Source of the DNA: JAMXLO01 sp963696645
Lineage (GTDB): Bacteria > Pseudomonadota > Alphaproteobacteria > Acetobacterales > Acetobacteraceae
Direction: 5' to 3'
Assembly: GCA_963696645.1 (NCBI GenBank)
Contig: CAVOKY010000005.1
Span: forward strand, 1-64,000
Length of the DNA: 64,000 nucleotides
The notes below the pieces were generated by a model. The model had not been told where the DNA came from and did no database searches. It was given only the letters and a program-made list of their open reading frames with translations. Both the position numbers and the translations under genes were made by a program. Positions 17,083 to 26,252 of this stretch are shown one piece after another. The stretch's first letter is position 1; each line of letters begins with the position of its first letter.

Positions 17083-18203
17083 CGACCGTGAAACAGAGAC
17101 GCTTTGGGCACCAGTCGACCAATCGGTCCGAGCCGCTTGTGTTGCACCTCTTCCCAACCTTCGCGATTGGCGGCGTGCAAAACCGCTTTGCCGGAATTGC
17201 CAATTGGTTTGGTCAGCGCTGGCGACACGCCATCGTCGCCATGGATGGCGACCTGAGTTGCCGCGAGTTGCTGAACCCAGGTCTCAATGTCGTCTTCCCT
17301 CAAGTCCGGCTGCAGAAGGGTGACACGCTGGGCAACGTCGCCAGATGCCGTGCTGCGCTACGGGAACTGATGCCAAGTGTATTTGTTACATCTAACTGGG
17401 GCACCCTCGAGTGGAGTTTCGGTAACTGGCCGCCATTGGTCCGGCACGTCCACCTCGAGGATGGACTCGGCCCAGACGAACTCCACAGCCAGCATGCCCG
17501 CCGGGTGTGGACCCGTCGCCTGGTCCTACGCCGCAGCACAGTCGTCGTCCCATCGCATGGCCTATACGATATGGCGCGAGGAAGCTGGTGGCTACCGCAG
17601 CGTCGACTGCGCCTGATTCCGAACGGTGTCGACCTGAACCGCTTCAACGTCCGAGCGCGACGGCCGGCCGGACCGCTAGTAATCGGCGCCGTGGCAAGAC
17701 TGCGGGCAGAGAAGAACATTGGCCTACTGCTGCATGCTTTCCGCACGCTCCGGCTGGCGACGCCAGCACGGCTGGTCATCGTCGGCGACGGACCCGAGCG
17801 GCCCGAACTGGAGCAGTTGGCAGGTGAACTCTGCATAGGGACGGATGTGCATTTCGTGGGGCACATGCCGCGCCCGGAGGCAGCCTTTCGGGACCTCGAC
17901 ATATTCGCGCTGAGTTCCAACAGCGAGGCTATGCCGATGAGTGTGCTGGAAGCGATGGCCAGCGGTCTGCCGGTGGTTGCGACAGACGTGGGCGATGTAC
18001 GGCGGATGCTAGCGCCGCAGAACGGAGCCTTTGTCGTTGCGAGGGACGCGCGCGCCCTTGCCGAGGCACTGCTCGGCTTGGCAGCCTCGCCGAAGCTGCG
18101 GTACGAGATCGGCGCCGCGAATCGAGCACAGGCGGAGCGGGATTACGATCAGGAGATCATGTTCGCGGCATGGGCAGCGGTGTTCGACGGGACGATCCCA
18201 TAG
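17079..18203 (+). CDS. GT4-family glycosyltransferase (EpsF-like)
   Basis: A 374-residue GT-B glycosyltransferase beginning inside the stop codon of the preceding one. Motifs are HLFPTFAIGGVQNRFA (acceptor side), VHLEDGLGPDE, LIPNGVDLNRF, LVIVGDGPERPELEQL and NSEAMPMSVLEAMASGLPVV. The GGVQ start and the VLEAMASGLP motif are usual for enzymes adding sugars to undecaprenyl-linked intermediates on the cytoplasmic face. Its C-terminal half is clearly related to the truncated gene at 2,259-2,780, but divergent enough that no recent duplication is implied. Confidence 0.88.
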   Translation: MTTVKQRRFGHQSTNRSEPLVLHLFPTFAIGGVQNRFAGIANWFGQRWRHAIVAMDGDLSCRELLNPGLNVVFPQVRLQKGDTLGNVARCRAALRELMPSVFVTSNWGTLEWSFGNWPPLVRHVHLEDGLGPDELHSQHARRVWTRRLVLRRSTVVVPSHGLYDMARGSWWLPQRRLRLIPNGVDLNRFNVRARRPAGPLVIGAVARLRAEKNIGLLLHAFRTLRLATPARLVIVGDGPERPELEQLAGELCIGTDVHFVGHMPRPEAAFRDLDIFALSSNSEAMPMSVLEAMASGLPVVATDVGDVRRMLAPQNGAFVVARDARALAEALLGLAASPKLRYEIGAANRAQAERDYDQEIMFAAWAAVFDGTIP

Positions 18204-18300
18204 CATGCGGTCTGGACGCACATGGCTGGGCAGCGCCTTGGCTTATGGCTTCCGCCGGCAGGGGAGGAAGGCTCTCGGCACGCTGCCCAAGGCAAAGGCT

Positions 18301-19176
18301 ATGTTCACGCTTGTGCAGCGATTTCTTGTCGCGATCATGAACGCCGCCATATGGCCGAGTCTCCTTCTGCTGCTGCTGTCGGTGGTCGGGTTGGTGTTGC
18401 TACTGACCAGCCACGACGGCGCACAACCGATTTTACTTGTCAGTGTGGGCGGCCAAACGGCGCTGCTGTTGTTGCCTGTCCCTCAATGGATGGCTCGGCC
18501 GCTGGAGAACCGGTACCTGCCATTGCGTCCGGAGCCGCCTCATATCGATGGCATCGTCACGCTCGGCGGTGCTATGCGTATGTCGGTTGCCGCCGACCGC
18601 GGCACACCCGGGCTGAACCTTGAAGCCGAGCGCATGACTGCCTTCATGGCGCTCGCGCAGCGCCATCCAGAGGCGAAACTGGTGTTCGCTGGTGGTGCCC
18701 GCCACCGCGGAGAAACTGAGGCAGACGCTGCCCGTAGGCTGTTCGATTCATTCGGCTTGGCCGGCCGGCTGTACTACGAGCACTGCTCACAGAATACGTG
18801 GCAGAATGCGGTGTTCGCCCACGCCGTGGCAAAGCCAGCATTGGGCGAGACTTGGGTGCTGGTGACGTCGGCACTACACATGCCCCGCGCAGTTGCTGTC
18901 TTCCGTAGCGCTGGCTGGCAGGTGCTGCCCTGCCCCGTAGCCTACCGCACGGCGCATCATGGCGGGGACGACTGGTGGGCTCCCAACCTTGCCTATCGCT
19001 TCGAGTTGCTGGACACGGCGGCGCACGAGTGGATAGGACTGGCACTGTACAAGATACGTGGGCGGACGGTCCCGGGTCGGCAACTTGCTGCCGCGCCGGC
19101 GCTTGGTGGGCCTGCTGAACTCAGCAACTCTGTGTCGGACCCACTTCGAGTTAACCGCTGCAACCACCACCCGTGA
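18301..19176 (+). CDS. YdcF/SanA-like (DUF218) membrane protein
   Basis: 291 residues from ATG 18,301; an alternative ATG at 18,205 directly after the previous stop would add 32 residues. Two hydrophobic helices lie near the N-terminus (SLLLLLLSVVGLVLLL and a second around residue 55). They are followed by a DUF218 domain: GIVTLGGAMRMS, LVFAGGARHRGETEADAARR, SQNTWQNAVFAHA and VTSALHMPRAVAVF. Related proteins (ElyC, SanA, YdcF) influence envelope polymers through undecaprenyl-linked steps, and they recur in exopolysaccharide clusters. The stop overlaps the GTG of the GMC oxidoreductase by 4 bp, which suggests one operon from 15,859 to 20,862. Confidence 0.82.
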   Translation: MFTLVQRFLVAIMNAAIWPSLLLLLLSVVGLVLLLTSHDGAQPILLVSVGGQTALLLLPVPQWMARPLENRYLPLRPEPPHIDGIVTLGGAMRMSVAADRGTPGLNLEAERMTAFMALAQRHPEAKLVFAGGARHRGETEADAARRLFDSFGLAGRLYYEHCSQNTWQNAVFAHAVAKPALGETWVLVTSALHMPRAVAVFRSAGWQVLPCPVAYRTAHHGGDDWWAPNLAYRFELLDTAAHEWIGLALYKIRGRTVPGRQLAAAPALGGPAELSNSVSDPLRVNRCNHHP

Positions 19177-20862
19177 ACCAATATGCGCACTGTTCTTACC
19201 TCAAATTAGGGAATCTGGGAGCAATGATCATCGATGCGCGCAGCGTGTCCGGGGGAACGATCCTAGAGACAGAGATCTGCATCATCGGGGCCGGACCGGC
19301 AGGGATCACACTGGCGCGGGAGCTCGACGGACATTCCTGCCGCGTCATCCTTCTAGAAGGCGGCCGGCTAAAGCCCGACCGCGCAGGGCATAACGTCTAT
19401 AAGGGCGAGAATGTCGGCCTACGCTACGAGGACCTCGACCAAGTACGATCGCGCTACTTCGGCGGGAGTTCGAATTGCTGGGCGGGGTTCTGCCGCCCGC
19501 TCGACGCCCATGACTTCGAGGCTCGAGATTGGGTGCCAAACAGCGGGTGGCCGATCGCGCGCGCCGATCTGTTGCCCTATTATCAGCGTGCGCAAACTCT
19601 GCTCCAACTTGGCCCCTTCGAATACGACCCATCGACGTGGGAGGCCTGGATCGGTCGGCCGGACGCTCGTTTGGTGCCGTTCGATCGTGCCCGTGCGATT
19701 AACCTCATCGCACAATTCAGTCCGCCCACGCGCTTCGGCCAGCGCTACCGCGACGATATCTCCCGCTCGCGCAATGTGACCGCCTATCTCGACGCCAACG
19801 TCACTGAGATCGAAACACCTGGGAATGGTCGCACCGTCAGCGGTGTACAGGTGCGCACGCTCGACGGCAACGCGTTCCGGGTTGTGGCCGGAACCTATAT
19901 CTTAGCCGTGGGCGGCATAGAAACCCCCCGCCTGTTGCTGGCGTCAAACCGATACCAGCCATCTGGCGTCGGCAACCAGCACGACCTAGTCGGGCGCTAC
20001 TTCATGGATCATCCACGATTGCGTGGCGGCGCCATCACTTTCCGCGACGTGCTGACCAACAGCGGTCTCTACGACTTGTATGGCACGTATACCGGCAAAA
20101 TCTCTGTGCGTGGCGTTAAGGTCGCCGGATTCTTCGGCTTGTCACCGGACACCCAGCGAGTCGAGCGAACTCGGTAACACGCGCTGCTATGTGAAGTCGC
20201 AGTTTGTGGGTGACGGTGCAGCGACCAGCACCGCGACCGAGATATTCTTTCGCGCGCTCTATGGCCGCGGCTCCCTGTTGTATCGCTCGCGGGCTGACCT
20301 CATTAAGTTGACCAAGCGCCTCCCACAAGTCTCCGCATTTGCAATCGGCGTCAAATACAAGCCACGATTCCTGCTGCGCGGCTTTGTGCTCGAGACAGTC
20401 GTCGAGCCAACGCCGTTGCCCGACAGCCGCGTCACCCTCGGCCGTGAGAGAGACGCGCTCGGCCTACCACGTGTCAGGGTTGATTGGCGTCTGGGCGAGC
20501 TCGAAAAGCGGACCATACGTCGCACGCAAGAGATCGTCGGCGCGGAACTGACGCGGATCGGTGCCGGCCGGATAATGGTGGATGCCCCGCGTAGCGGCGA
20601 AGCGTGGCCGGAGACGTTGAAGGGTTGTTGGCATCAAATGGGCACCACACGCATGCATACCGATCCTCGTAGGGGGGTAGTTGACGCCGACGGCCGCGTG
20701 CATGGGATGCAGAATCTGTTCATCGCCGGCAGCTCTGTATTCCCAACCTGCGGCTCGGACATGCCCACAATCACCATCGTGGCGTTGGCGCTCCGCCTAG
20801 CTGAGTACGTAAAGGCTACGTACCGCAGTGCCACAGTAACCGGATCTGGCAGCCATTCCTGA
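19173..20862 (+). pseudogene. GMC-family oxidoreductase, frameshifted
   Basis: The first 330 residues (GTG 19,173, or ATG 19,224 with GGGAGC before it) contain the FAD-binding CIIGAGPAGITLA, an LEGGR strand end, FGGSSNCWAG and GGIETPRLLL. Just after GVKVAGFFGLSPDTQ the frame ends at TAA near 20,177. The family sequence continues one base over with GNTRCYVKSQF and runs to the diagnostic C-terminus: CWHQMGTTRMH, NLFIAGSSVFPTCGSDMP and the ALALRLAEY helix. A single extra base around 20,165-20,175 explains it. Without that change the protein is a normal 560-residue GMC enzyme of the type found in exopolysaccharide loci, so sequence error and recent mutation are equally possible. Confidence 0.82.
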
Positions 20863-21174
20863 GACTTTTGACAGAAAGCGTTGTAGACGACGAACCTGAA
20901 GCAGCAGAGTTGCGCCTCATGGGGAATTTGTGCCCGAAGTCTGAACCAAGCGTACCGGAGTGTGAAGTCACCACCACCGGACAGGACTGCCGCAACTGGG
21001 GGTCAAGCGGCGACCGCCGTCGGGGAGAATGTGTCGTTCGCTGGATGGTTGGCCACTGAATTTGCTGAGATTTTGTCATACCGCCGAAACACACCGACTG
21101 GCACACAGGATCATCTGATCGAGCCGACTATCTGACCGAACCGAGCAAAAACCTCAGTATTTTCCAGGGCAGTT
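20863..21174. other. Gene-free stretch before tRNA-Thr
   Basis: About 310 bp. Short frames on both strands show no recognisable family. No terminator hairpin with a T-run stands out. It separates the polysaccharide region from the tRNA gene and may hold remains of an integration event, but nothing specific is visible. Confidence 0.35.
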
Positions 21175-21249
<75 letters not shown>

Positions 21250-21307
21250 GACTGGAAACGACGGGCGCCATATAGCGCCCGGGGACAGAGACCGGCAACA
21301 CCAGCCG

Positions 21308-22162
21308 TCATGCCGCCGTCGGAGCGATCGCCGCGGTGACCGAGGGTGATGGCTTGCGGATCGCAGCAATCAGCGCCCGCACCTCCATCCGCGCCGCGAC
21401 GTGGCTCATCGCCATCTGGATGCCCACGCCGGCCTCGCGCACATCCATCAGGGTCAGGCCCTGCAAATAGAGCTCGCGGAAGATCACCCGCTCGCCGAAG
21501 CCTTTCACCGTGCGGAAGCCGATCCGCTTGGCCAGTACCTCCAGCGTTGCGCCGACGTCGCGCTTGTTGCGCGCCTCCGTGGCACCCAGCCGGTTGCGCA
21601 TGACGATCCAGTCGATGCGGCCACGATCGCGGGCGAAGCGGCGCTTGCGGGCTTCCCACACCATCTCGCTGTAGATGCTGGGGTGCACCACCGCGTGGTT
21701 GTCGGGATCGACCTTCGCCAGCATCGCGAAATCGACGAAGCTGTCGTTGATCGGCGTCACCAGCGTGTCCGCGTGACCATGGCCGAGCTGGCTCAGGAAC
21801 GTGTCCGAACCGGGACAGTCGATCACTACGATGTCGCAGTCGGCCAACCCGGCCAGCGCCGCGTTGAAGCGCGCCGTCTCCTCGGTATCGGCGGCGGCGC
21901 GGCTGTCGAGGGCGCTGCGCTCCACGGCGACGCTGCGCGGCTGCGGCAGGTCGATGCCCCTGATGCGGGCGAACGCTTCGCGTGCCGCCAGGTAGCCGGA
22001 CAGTGTCGCCTGCCGCGCATCGAGGTCGATCGCGCCGACCTGGTATCCGTCGCGCAGCAGGCCAACGATCAGGTGCATGGCTGCGGTCGATTTGCCCGAA
22101 CCACCCTTCTCGTTGCCCAGCACGATCACCTGGGCGCGCCGTTCGATCGAGATGGTCGCCAA
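21308..22162 (-). CDS. mipZ: MipZ-type division-plane positioning ATPase
   Basis: A 284-residue ParA/MinD-superfamily P-loop ATPase. VIVLGNEKGGSGKST (about 13-27) is the deviant Walker A with its signature lysine. IDLDARQ and DIVVIDCPGSD follow, then the MipZ-specific TLVTPINDSFVDFAML, DWIVMRNRL, ARNKRDVG and GFRTVKGFGERVIFRELYLQGLTLMD blocks. In alphaproteobacteria MipZ binds ParB at the poles and inhibits FtsZ, so that the Z-ring forms mid-cell. The gene is a single unit between tRNA-Thr and the ATP-grasp gene, with no parAB beside it. The N-terminus has about 10 extra residues compared with Caulobacter. Confidence 0.92.
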   Translation of the reverse strand: MATISIERRAQVIVLGNEKGGSGKSTAAMHLIVGLLRDGYQVGAIDLDARQATLSGYLAAREAFARIRGIDLPQPRSVAVERSALDSRAAADTEETARFNAALAGLADCDIVVIDCPGSDTFLSQLGHGHADTLVTPINDSFVDFAMLAKVDPDNHAVVHPSIYSEMVWEARKRRFARDRGRIDWIVMRNRLGATEARNKRDVGATLEVLAKRIGFRTVKGFGERVIFRELYLQGLTLMDVREAGVGIQMAMSHVAARMEVRALIAAIRKPSPSVTAAIAPTAA

Positions 22163-22234
22163 CGCCCGAGTCCCATCCTCAGCCCCGCGGCAGCGTTATG
22201 CTACGGAGCGGGATCCCCCATCAACCACCCGGTC

Positions 22235-23194
22235 TCAGGCGGCAACGCGTTGGCGAACAAGTTCGCTGCCGAGGAATTCTGCAATTGCACCAGGGCCGGA
22301 TCGCGCGGTGCCGGCCCGGCCGGCGCGCGCTTCCGCGTCCGGGTTGTAGTTCGTGTTGGTGTTGATGTCGTAGACCAGCGTACGGCCGGCGGCGTCGCCG
22401 ATGAACTCGATACCCGCCACTTCCACGCCGCTTGATGACAGAAAGCGTTCCAGGCGCAGCCGTAGCGTGTCCGGAATGCCGTCGATGACGGTGAACTTGT
22501 CGCGTGGCGCCTCGCCGACGGGGCAGATTGCATCGCCTATGGCGCAAGCCTCGGCTGGGCAGAGTTCGAAGCCCTCGCTGGTGTCGACCTCGACCGCATA
22601 GAGGAAGCGGCCGCCAACGAATTCCGCGCGAGTGATGAACGGGCGTGGCGCACGCACGTATTCCTGCAGCAGGTGCAGTCCGTCCACCGGCGGTTGGTAG
22701 ACTGCGCCATTGACGTAGGCGGCGAGACTGTCGCTCGTTTGGAAAAGCTGGACGCCGAGCCCCTTGCCGCCACGGTTCGGCTTCAGGATGACAGGCTGGC
22801 CCGGGAAGTGCCGTCGGGCCGCGGCGACGATGCGCTCGCGCCCGGCCACGAGGACGGTGCGTGGAGTGGCAATGCCGTGACTTTCCAGGGCGGCGTATTG
22901 CCGGGCCTTGCTGATTTCGAGATCGAGAGCGGACGACCCGTTCACGACGCGCCGGCCCCAGCGGGCGAGCCAGGCCAGCACGGCAGCGGTGAGTTCCGCG
23001 GAAAAGCGATGGTCCCGCGTGTGGGAGGAGGCACTCATGCGATTGTAGAACACGCCCTGCGGCGGCGGGGCCGCGAGGTCGAAGGTGCCAGCATCGAGAA
23101 ACCACTCGGTCCAGGGCAGGTGGCGCTGATCGAAGGCCTGGGCCAGCGGCGGCAGCCAGGCGGCATTCTCATGCAGGACGTGGATGCGGGTCAC
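22235..23194 (-). CDS. ATP-grasp domain protein (RimK-like ligase)
   Basis: 319 residues from GTG at 23,192-23,194, chosen because AGGAGA lies 9 bases upstream and the family sequence starts at RIHVLHENAAWLPPL. The ATP-grasp fold shows in PVILKPNRGGKGLGVQLF (glycine-rich nucleotide loop), LLQEYVRAP and EVAGIEFIGD...LVYDINTNTNYN, with the metal-binding acidic and asparagine residues. Such enzymes ligate an acyl phosphate to an amine, but the substrate of this subfamily is not known to me. mipZ follows 72 bp downstream in the same orientation. Confidence 0.8.
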   Translation of the reverse strand: MTRIHVLHENAAWLPPLAQAFDQRHLPWTEWFLDAGTFDLAAPPPQGVFYNRMSASSHTRDHRFSAELTAAVLAWLARWGRRVVNGSSALDLEISKARQYAALESHGIATPRTVLVAGRERIVAAARRHFPGQPVILKPNRGGKGLGVQLFQTSDSLAAYVNGAVYQPPVDGLHLLQEYVRAPRPFITRAEFVGGRFLYAVEVDTSEGFELCPAEACAIGDAICPVGEAPRDKFTVIDGIPDTLRLRLERFLSSSGVEVAGIEFIGDAAGRTLVYDINTNTNYNPDAEARAGRAGTARSGPGAIAEFLGSELVRQRVAA

Positions 23195-23463
23195 GGACAG
23201 AGTTCTCCTATGGCGCGATGGTAGGAACGAGCCATTGGCGACATAGGAGATAGCTTTTCCACGCGAGTGCAAGATCGCCCGTCGATAAAGCAATTTGTGC
23301 TAGTTCTTCAGACGTCAGAGCCACAGCGTTTCACGCTCGGTGCAACGGACAGCTGTTTTCGACGCCCTGCCCTCGGTTGCTGGGGCCAACCGCGCGGTGT
23401 GTTGCGATGGCTGATTGGCGCCACTATAAGGCGCCACGCTGTTGCTGCGGGCGGCGAAGCAAC

Positions 23464-23553
<90 letters not shown>

Positions 23554-23654
23554 CTGTACAGTATTAGTCTATTGAAATATTGGGATAAATCGTCAATATC
23601 GTCCATTGGCATACAACGTAGCATACGTCCGGAGTGCGGGCGGCGGCAGGATGG

Positions 23655-24735
23655 AGCGGGTATGTCCTTGCTAAGCAGAGATTCGTAGCCCGGCCAACGG
23701 AAGCGGGGAGCGCTCGGCATTGAGCGCGCCCACCGCCTGGTGGATCACTCGGTCGAGCGCGTCCGGGTCAGCGAAGGTCTGATGCGCGAGATGATGCGCT
23801 TTGAGATCATGCCAGACGCGTTCGATGTCGTTCAGTTCGGGCGCATATTTCGGCAGCCACTCGACGGTCAGCCAGTGGGCGCGGGTAGCCAGCGCTGCCA
23901 GCGAGAGCTTGCTAGTATGGATCGGCCCATTGTCCTCGACCAGCACCACCGGCTTAATGGGTTGCCCGGGCTTCGGGCCATAGAGCCGGTCGAGTTGCTC
24001 GAGATGGGCGAGGAAGTCGCTGCTGCGCTTGGTCGGGCTGGTGTGCACGATGAGCTGGCGTGTGACGTGATCGAACGAACCCAGCATGGCGACCTTCTTC
24101 GCCTGCCCCGGCGCCGGCACACGCAGGTCCGCCCCCGCCTTGGCCCATGCCCGCGCGAGATAAGGATGCGTCAGTGCCTCGCTCTCATCACCGTAGAGCA
24201 GCACGATGTCGCCGGCCTCGGCCTGTTGCTTGCGCAATTGCAGGCGCAGACCGACCCGTTCGATCTCGGTGGCGCTCTGGCGTCCGTTCAGCGTGTGGCG
24301 CGGCCGCCGCCAGCGGAACTTTTTTTGTGCAACGCCTTGGACAGTTGCGAACGGCTAATGCAGACGCCTGCCCGCGCTTCGATCTCGGCACGCAGCCGGG
24401 AGATCGTCCAATTGCGCCGGTCCGCCACCGGCGCTTCCGGCAGTGGGGTAGCCACACGCAGCGCCGCTTCACTCTTCACCGGCACCGGGCCGGGCGCTAC
24501 ATTGGCCTTCAGCGCCATCGCACCGCCGCGCATGAAGTCGCTGCGCCACAGGCGGACCGTGTCCTCACGCACACCAAATGCCTCGGCGATGCGCGGGCTC
24601 GTCCAACCGGCCAGCGTCAGCAACACAGCACGCGCCCGGTCCGCCTCGCCGCGATCACGCGAGCCGGCAAGCGCAGCCAACGCGGCACGTTGGTCGTCGG
24701 TAGCTATACCGCGACTCCCCGGGAAGGCGAAAATA
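23655..24735 (-). mobile_element. IS630-family element A
   Basis: The element is bounded roughly by GGGTATGTCC near 23,658 and an inverted GGGTATTTTC near 24,730, consistent with short terminal repeats of an IS630/Tc1-type element that inserts at TA. It carries one transposase gene in two overlapping frames (23,671-24,746). Its promoter end abuts element B head to head, and the two ends share the same 30 bp, so the exact border is not resolved. Confidence 0.6.
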
Positions 24736-24746
24736 CCCCTTGCCAA
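23671..24746 (-). CDS. IS630-family transposase, two frames joined by a -1 frameshift
   Basis: The N-terminal frame contains a helix-turn-helix region (RIAEAFGVREDTVRLWRSDF) and ends at 24,288. The C-terminal frame, visible from the shift to 23,671, has the DDE core: VLLYGDESEA (first Asp), VVLVEDNGPIHTS (second Asp) and LPKYAPELNDIERVW (final Glu). The frames meet at a run of seven A (24,320-24,326, minus strand). Reading one A twice turns LHKK-SS into LHKKKFRWRRPRH, which matches the family. Programmed -1 frameshifting is known in this family. The start is doubtful: TTG at 24,746 is the best candidate near the element end. Confidence 0.72.
24319..24326 (-). promoter_or_regulatory. Slippery heptamer for -1 frameshifting
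   Basis: On the minus strand CAAAAAAAG, with zero-frame codons AAA AAA AGT. A -1 slip gives AAA AAA AAG and enters the frame that encodes the transposase catalytic domain. A GC-rich segment directly downstream could form a stimulatory structure. The alternative is a simple indel in a homopolymer. Confidence 0.5.
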
Positions 24747-25870
24747 ACGGCCGGAACGCGATTCTACCGTCCGCATGATCCGCCGCGGCTTCCTGGACGC
24801 CGAATCGCGCAAGGACCTGACCGAGTTGGCTCGGGACGGGTCTGCCGCCCATCGTTTGGCCCGGCGCGCCAATGCGCTGGTGCTGCTGGACGACGGCATG
24901 AGCTGCGAAGCCATCGCGACGGTCCTGTTGCTGGACGACGACACGATCCGCAGCTGGTATCGGCTGTACCAGGAAGACGGGATCGAGGGCCTGGCGAGCT
25001 TCGGCTATGAGGGCGGCGCCTGCCGCCTGAACGAAGAGCAGCGGGACAAGCTGAAGGCCTGGATCAGCGATACGCTGCCGCGGACCACGCGCGAGGTGGG
25101 CGCCTGGATCGAGAAGGAGTGCGGCATCGAATACCAGGGCCGGTCTGGCCTGATCGCGCTGTTACACCGGCTCGGCATGGAACATCGCAAACCAAAAACG
25201 GTGTCGCGCAAGCTCGATCCAGAGAAACAGGCTGCATTCATCAAGGCGTATGAGGAGTTGCTGAACCGCCTGGACGCCGATGAAGCAGTGTTGTTCGCCG
25301 ACGCGGTGCATCCGACGCATGCGGTACGGCCGGTGGGATGCTGGGCGCCGAAGGACACGCCGATCGCGGTGGCGCAGACCAGCGGGCGGCAACGCCTGAA
25401 CATTCATGGCGCGATCAACCTGGAGACCGGCCACACCCAGATGCTGGAGGTGGAGACGGTTGATGCAGCCAGCACGATCAGACTGATGATCGCGCTGCTG
25501 AGCATGTACCCGCGCAAGCGGGTGATTCATCTGTTCCTGGACAACGCCAGGTACCACCACGCGAAGTTGGTGCAGGCCTGGTTGGCGCGGCCGGGTTGCC
25601 GGATCAGGCTCCACTTCATCCCGACCTACTGCCCGCATCTCGACCCGATCGAACAACTCTGGGGCTTGATGCACAAGCACATCACCCACAACACGTGTCA
25701 TGAAACCTTCCGAGACTTCAGCGGCGCGATCCTGACGTTCCTGCGAGACGAGGTGCCCAGGAACTGGCGCCTCTACTGCGATGAGGTCACCGACAACTTC
25801 CGCATCATCTCGCACGAGGATTTTCGGATTCTGGCGTGAGCGGGGTATACCTTCTGCATTTTCCGGTGAT
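24719..25870 (+). mobile_element. IS630-family element B
   Basis: The ends carry an imperfect inverted repeat with the shared core ATACCCC: on the left GAAGGCGAAAATACCCC near 24,723-24,739, on the right the complement of GCAGAAGGTATACCCC near 25,843-25,858. The element contains one intact transposase gene. Its right end truncates the acyltransferase whose tail follows at 25,887. Its left end faces element A. Confidence 0.65.
24775..25839 (+). CDS. IS630-family transposase (intact)
   Basis: 354 residues from ATG 24,775. The N-terminal helix-turn-helix (ANALVLLDDGMSCEAIATVLL, DDDTIRSWYRLY) is followed by a second DNA-binding segment (HRLGMEHRKPK). The DDE catalytic domain has VLFADAVHPTH (first Asp), IHLFLDNARYHHAK (second Asp) and FIPTYCPHLDPIEQLW (Glu). 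Length and motif order are those of complete IS630 transposases, so the element may still be active. The larger frame open upstream to 23,740 runs antisense through element A and is not coding. Confidence 0.9.
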   Translation: MIRRGFLDAESRKDLTELARDGSAAHRLARRANALVLLDDGMSCEAIATVLLLDDDTIRSWYRLYQEDGIEGLASFGYEGGACRLNEEQRDKLKAWISDTLPRTTREVGAWIEKECGIEYQGRSGLIALLHRLGMEHRKPKTVSRKLDPEKQAAFIKAYEELLNRLDADEAVLFADAVHPTHAVRPVGCWAPKDTPIAVAQTSGRQRLNIHGAINLETGHTQMLEVETVDAASTIRLMIALLSMYPRKRVIHLFLDNARYHHAKLVQAWLARPGCRIRLHFIPTYCPHLDPIEQLWGLMHKHITHNTCHETFRDFSGAILTFLRDEVPRNWRLYCDEVTDNFRIISHEDFRILA

Positions 25871-25886
25871 AGCATTTTGTTAGGGC

Positions 25887-26117
25887 TTGGCCACCGGAAT
25901 GCATCCATCCCTCTTTTATGCTCATCCGTTCTTGTGGATCACTGTTCGAGCGATGTTCTACATTCCAGTAACCTTGGCCTTGGTCGATTTGGTGTTCAGG
26001 CTGGCTGAGCGACCGTTCATTCAGTTGGGACGGCACAAGTTTCCCGGTCGCCGAACGATTGAAGCGGACCCTGAATTTGCGACCAGGGGCATAGTTGGAG
26101 GTCGACCGTTTCGTTGA
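25887..26117 (+). pseudogene. C-terminal remnant of an acyltransferase-3 family protein
   Basis: About 75 residues directly after the right end of IS630 element B. They form one membrane helix (WITVRAMFYIPVTLALVDLVF) followed by RLAERPFIQLGR. This helix-ERPF-basic ending is characteristic of OafA/YrhL-type O-acyltransferases that acetylate exopolysaccharide or O-antigen. The frame is closed upstream by TAG at 25,881, and the preceding 300 or so residues are absent, presumably removed by the insertion. It suggests that the sugar operon next door once had an O-acetylation step. Confidence 0.6.
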
Positions 26118-26252
26118 TAGACGGGGCGGATCATGACGAAAGATTAACGTGTCGCTGAGGGTGAAGATCGCGCTAGAGGCGCTACGGGTAGTTGCGACAG
26201 TAACTGGTTCGCCCTCGCACATGGCTTAAGGAAGAGTGGAGGCATAACTCCT

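Noticed and set aside
13634..20862. Complete exosortase/PEP-CTERM system
   Set aside because: Only the TIGR03087-type transferase and general glycosyltransferases are present. No exosortase, PEP-CTERM substrate, PrsK/PrsR or chain-length regulator was found in the window.
23740..24774. Upstream extension of the intact IS630 transposase frame
   Set aside because: It is antisense to IS630 element A. The transposase homology begins at ATG 24,775.
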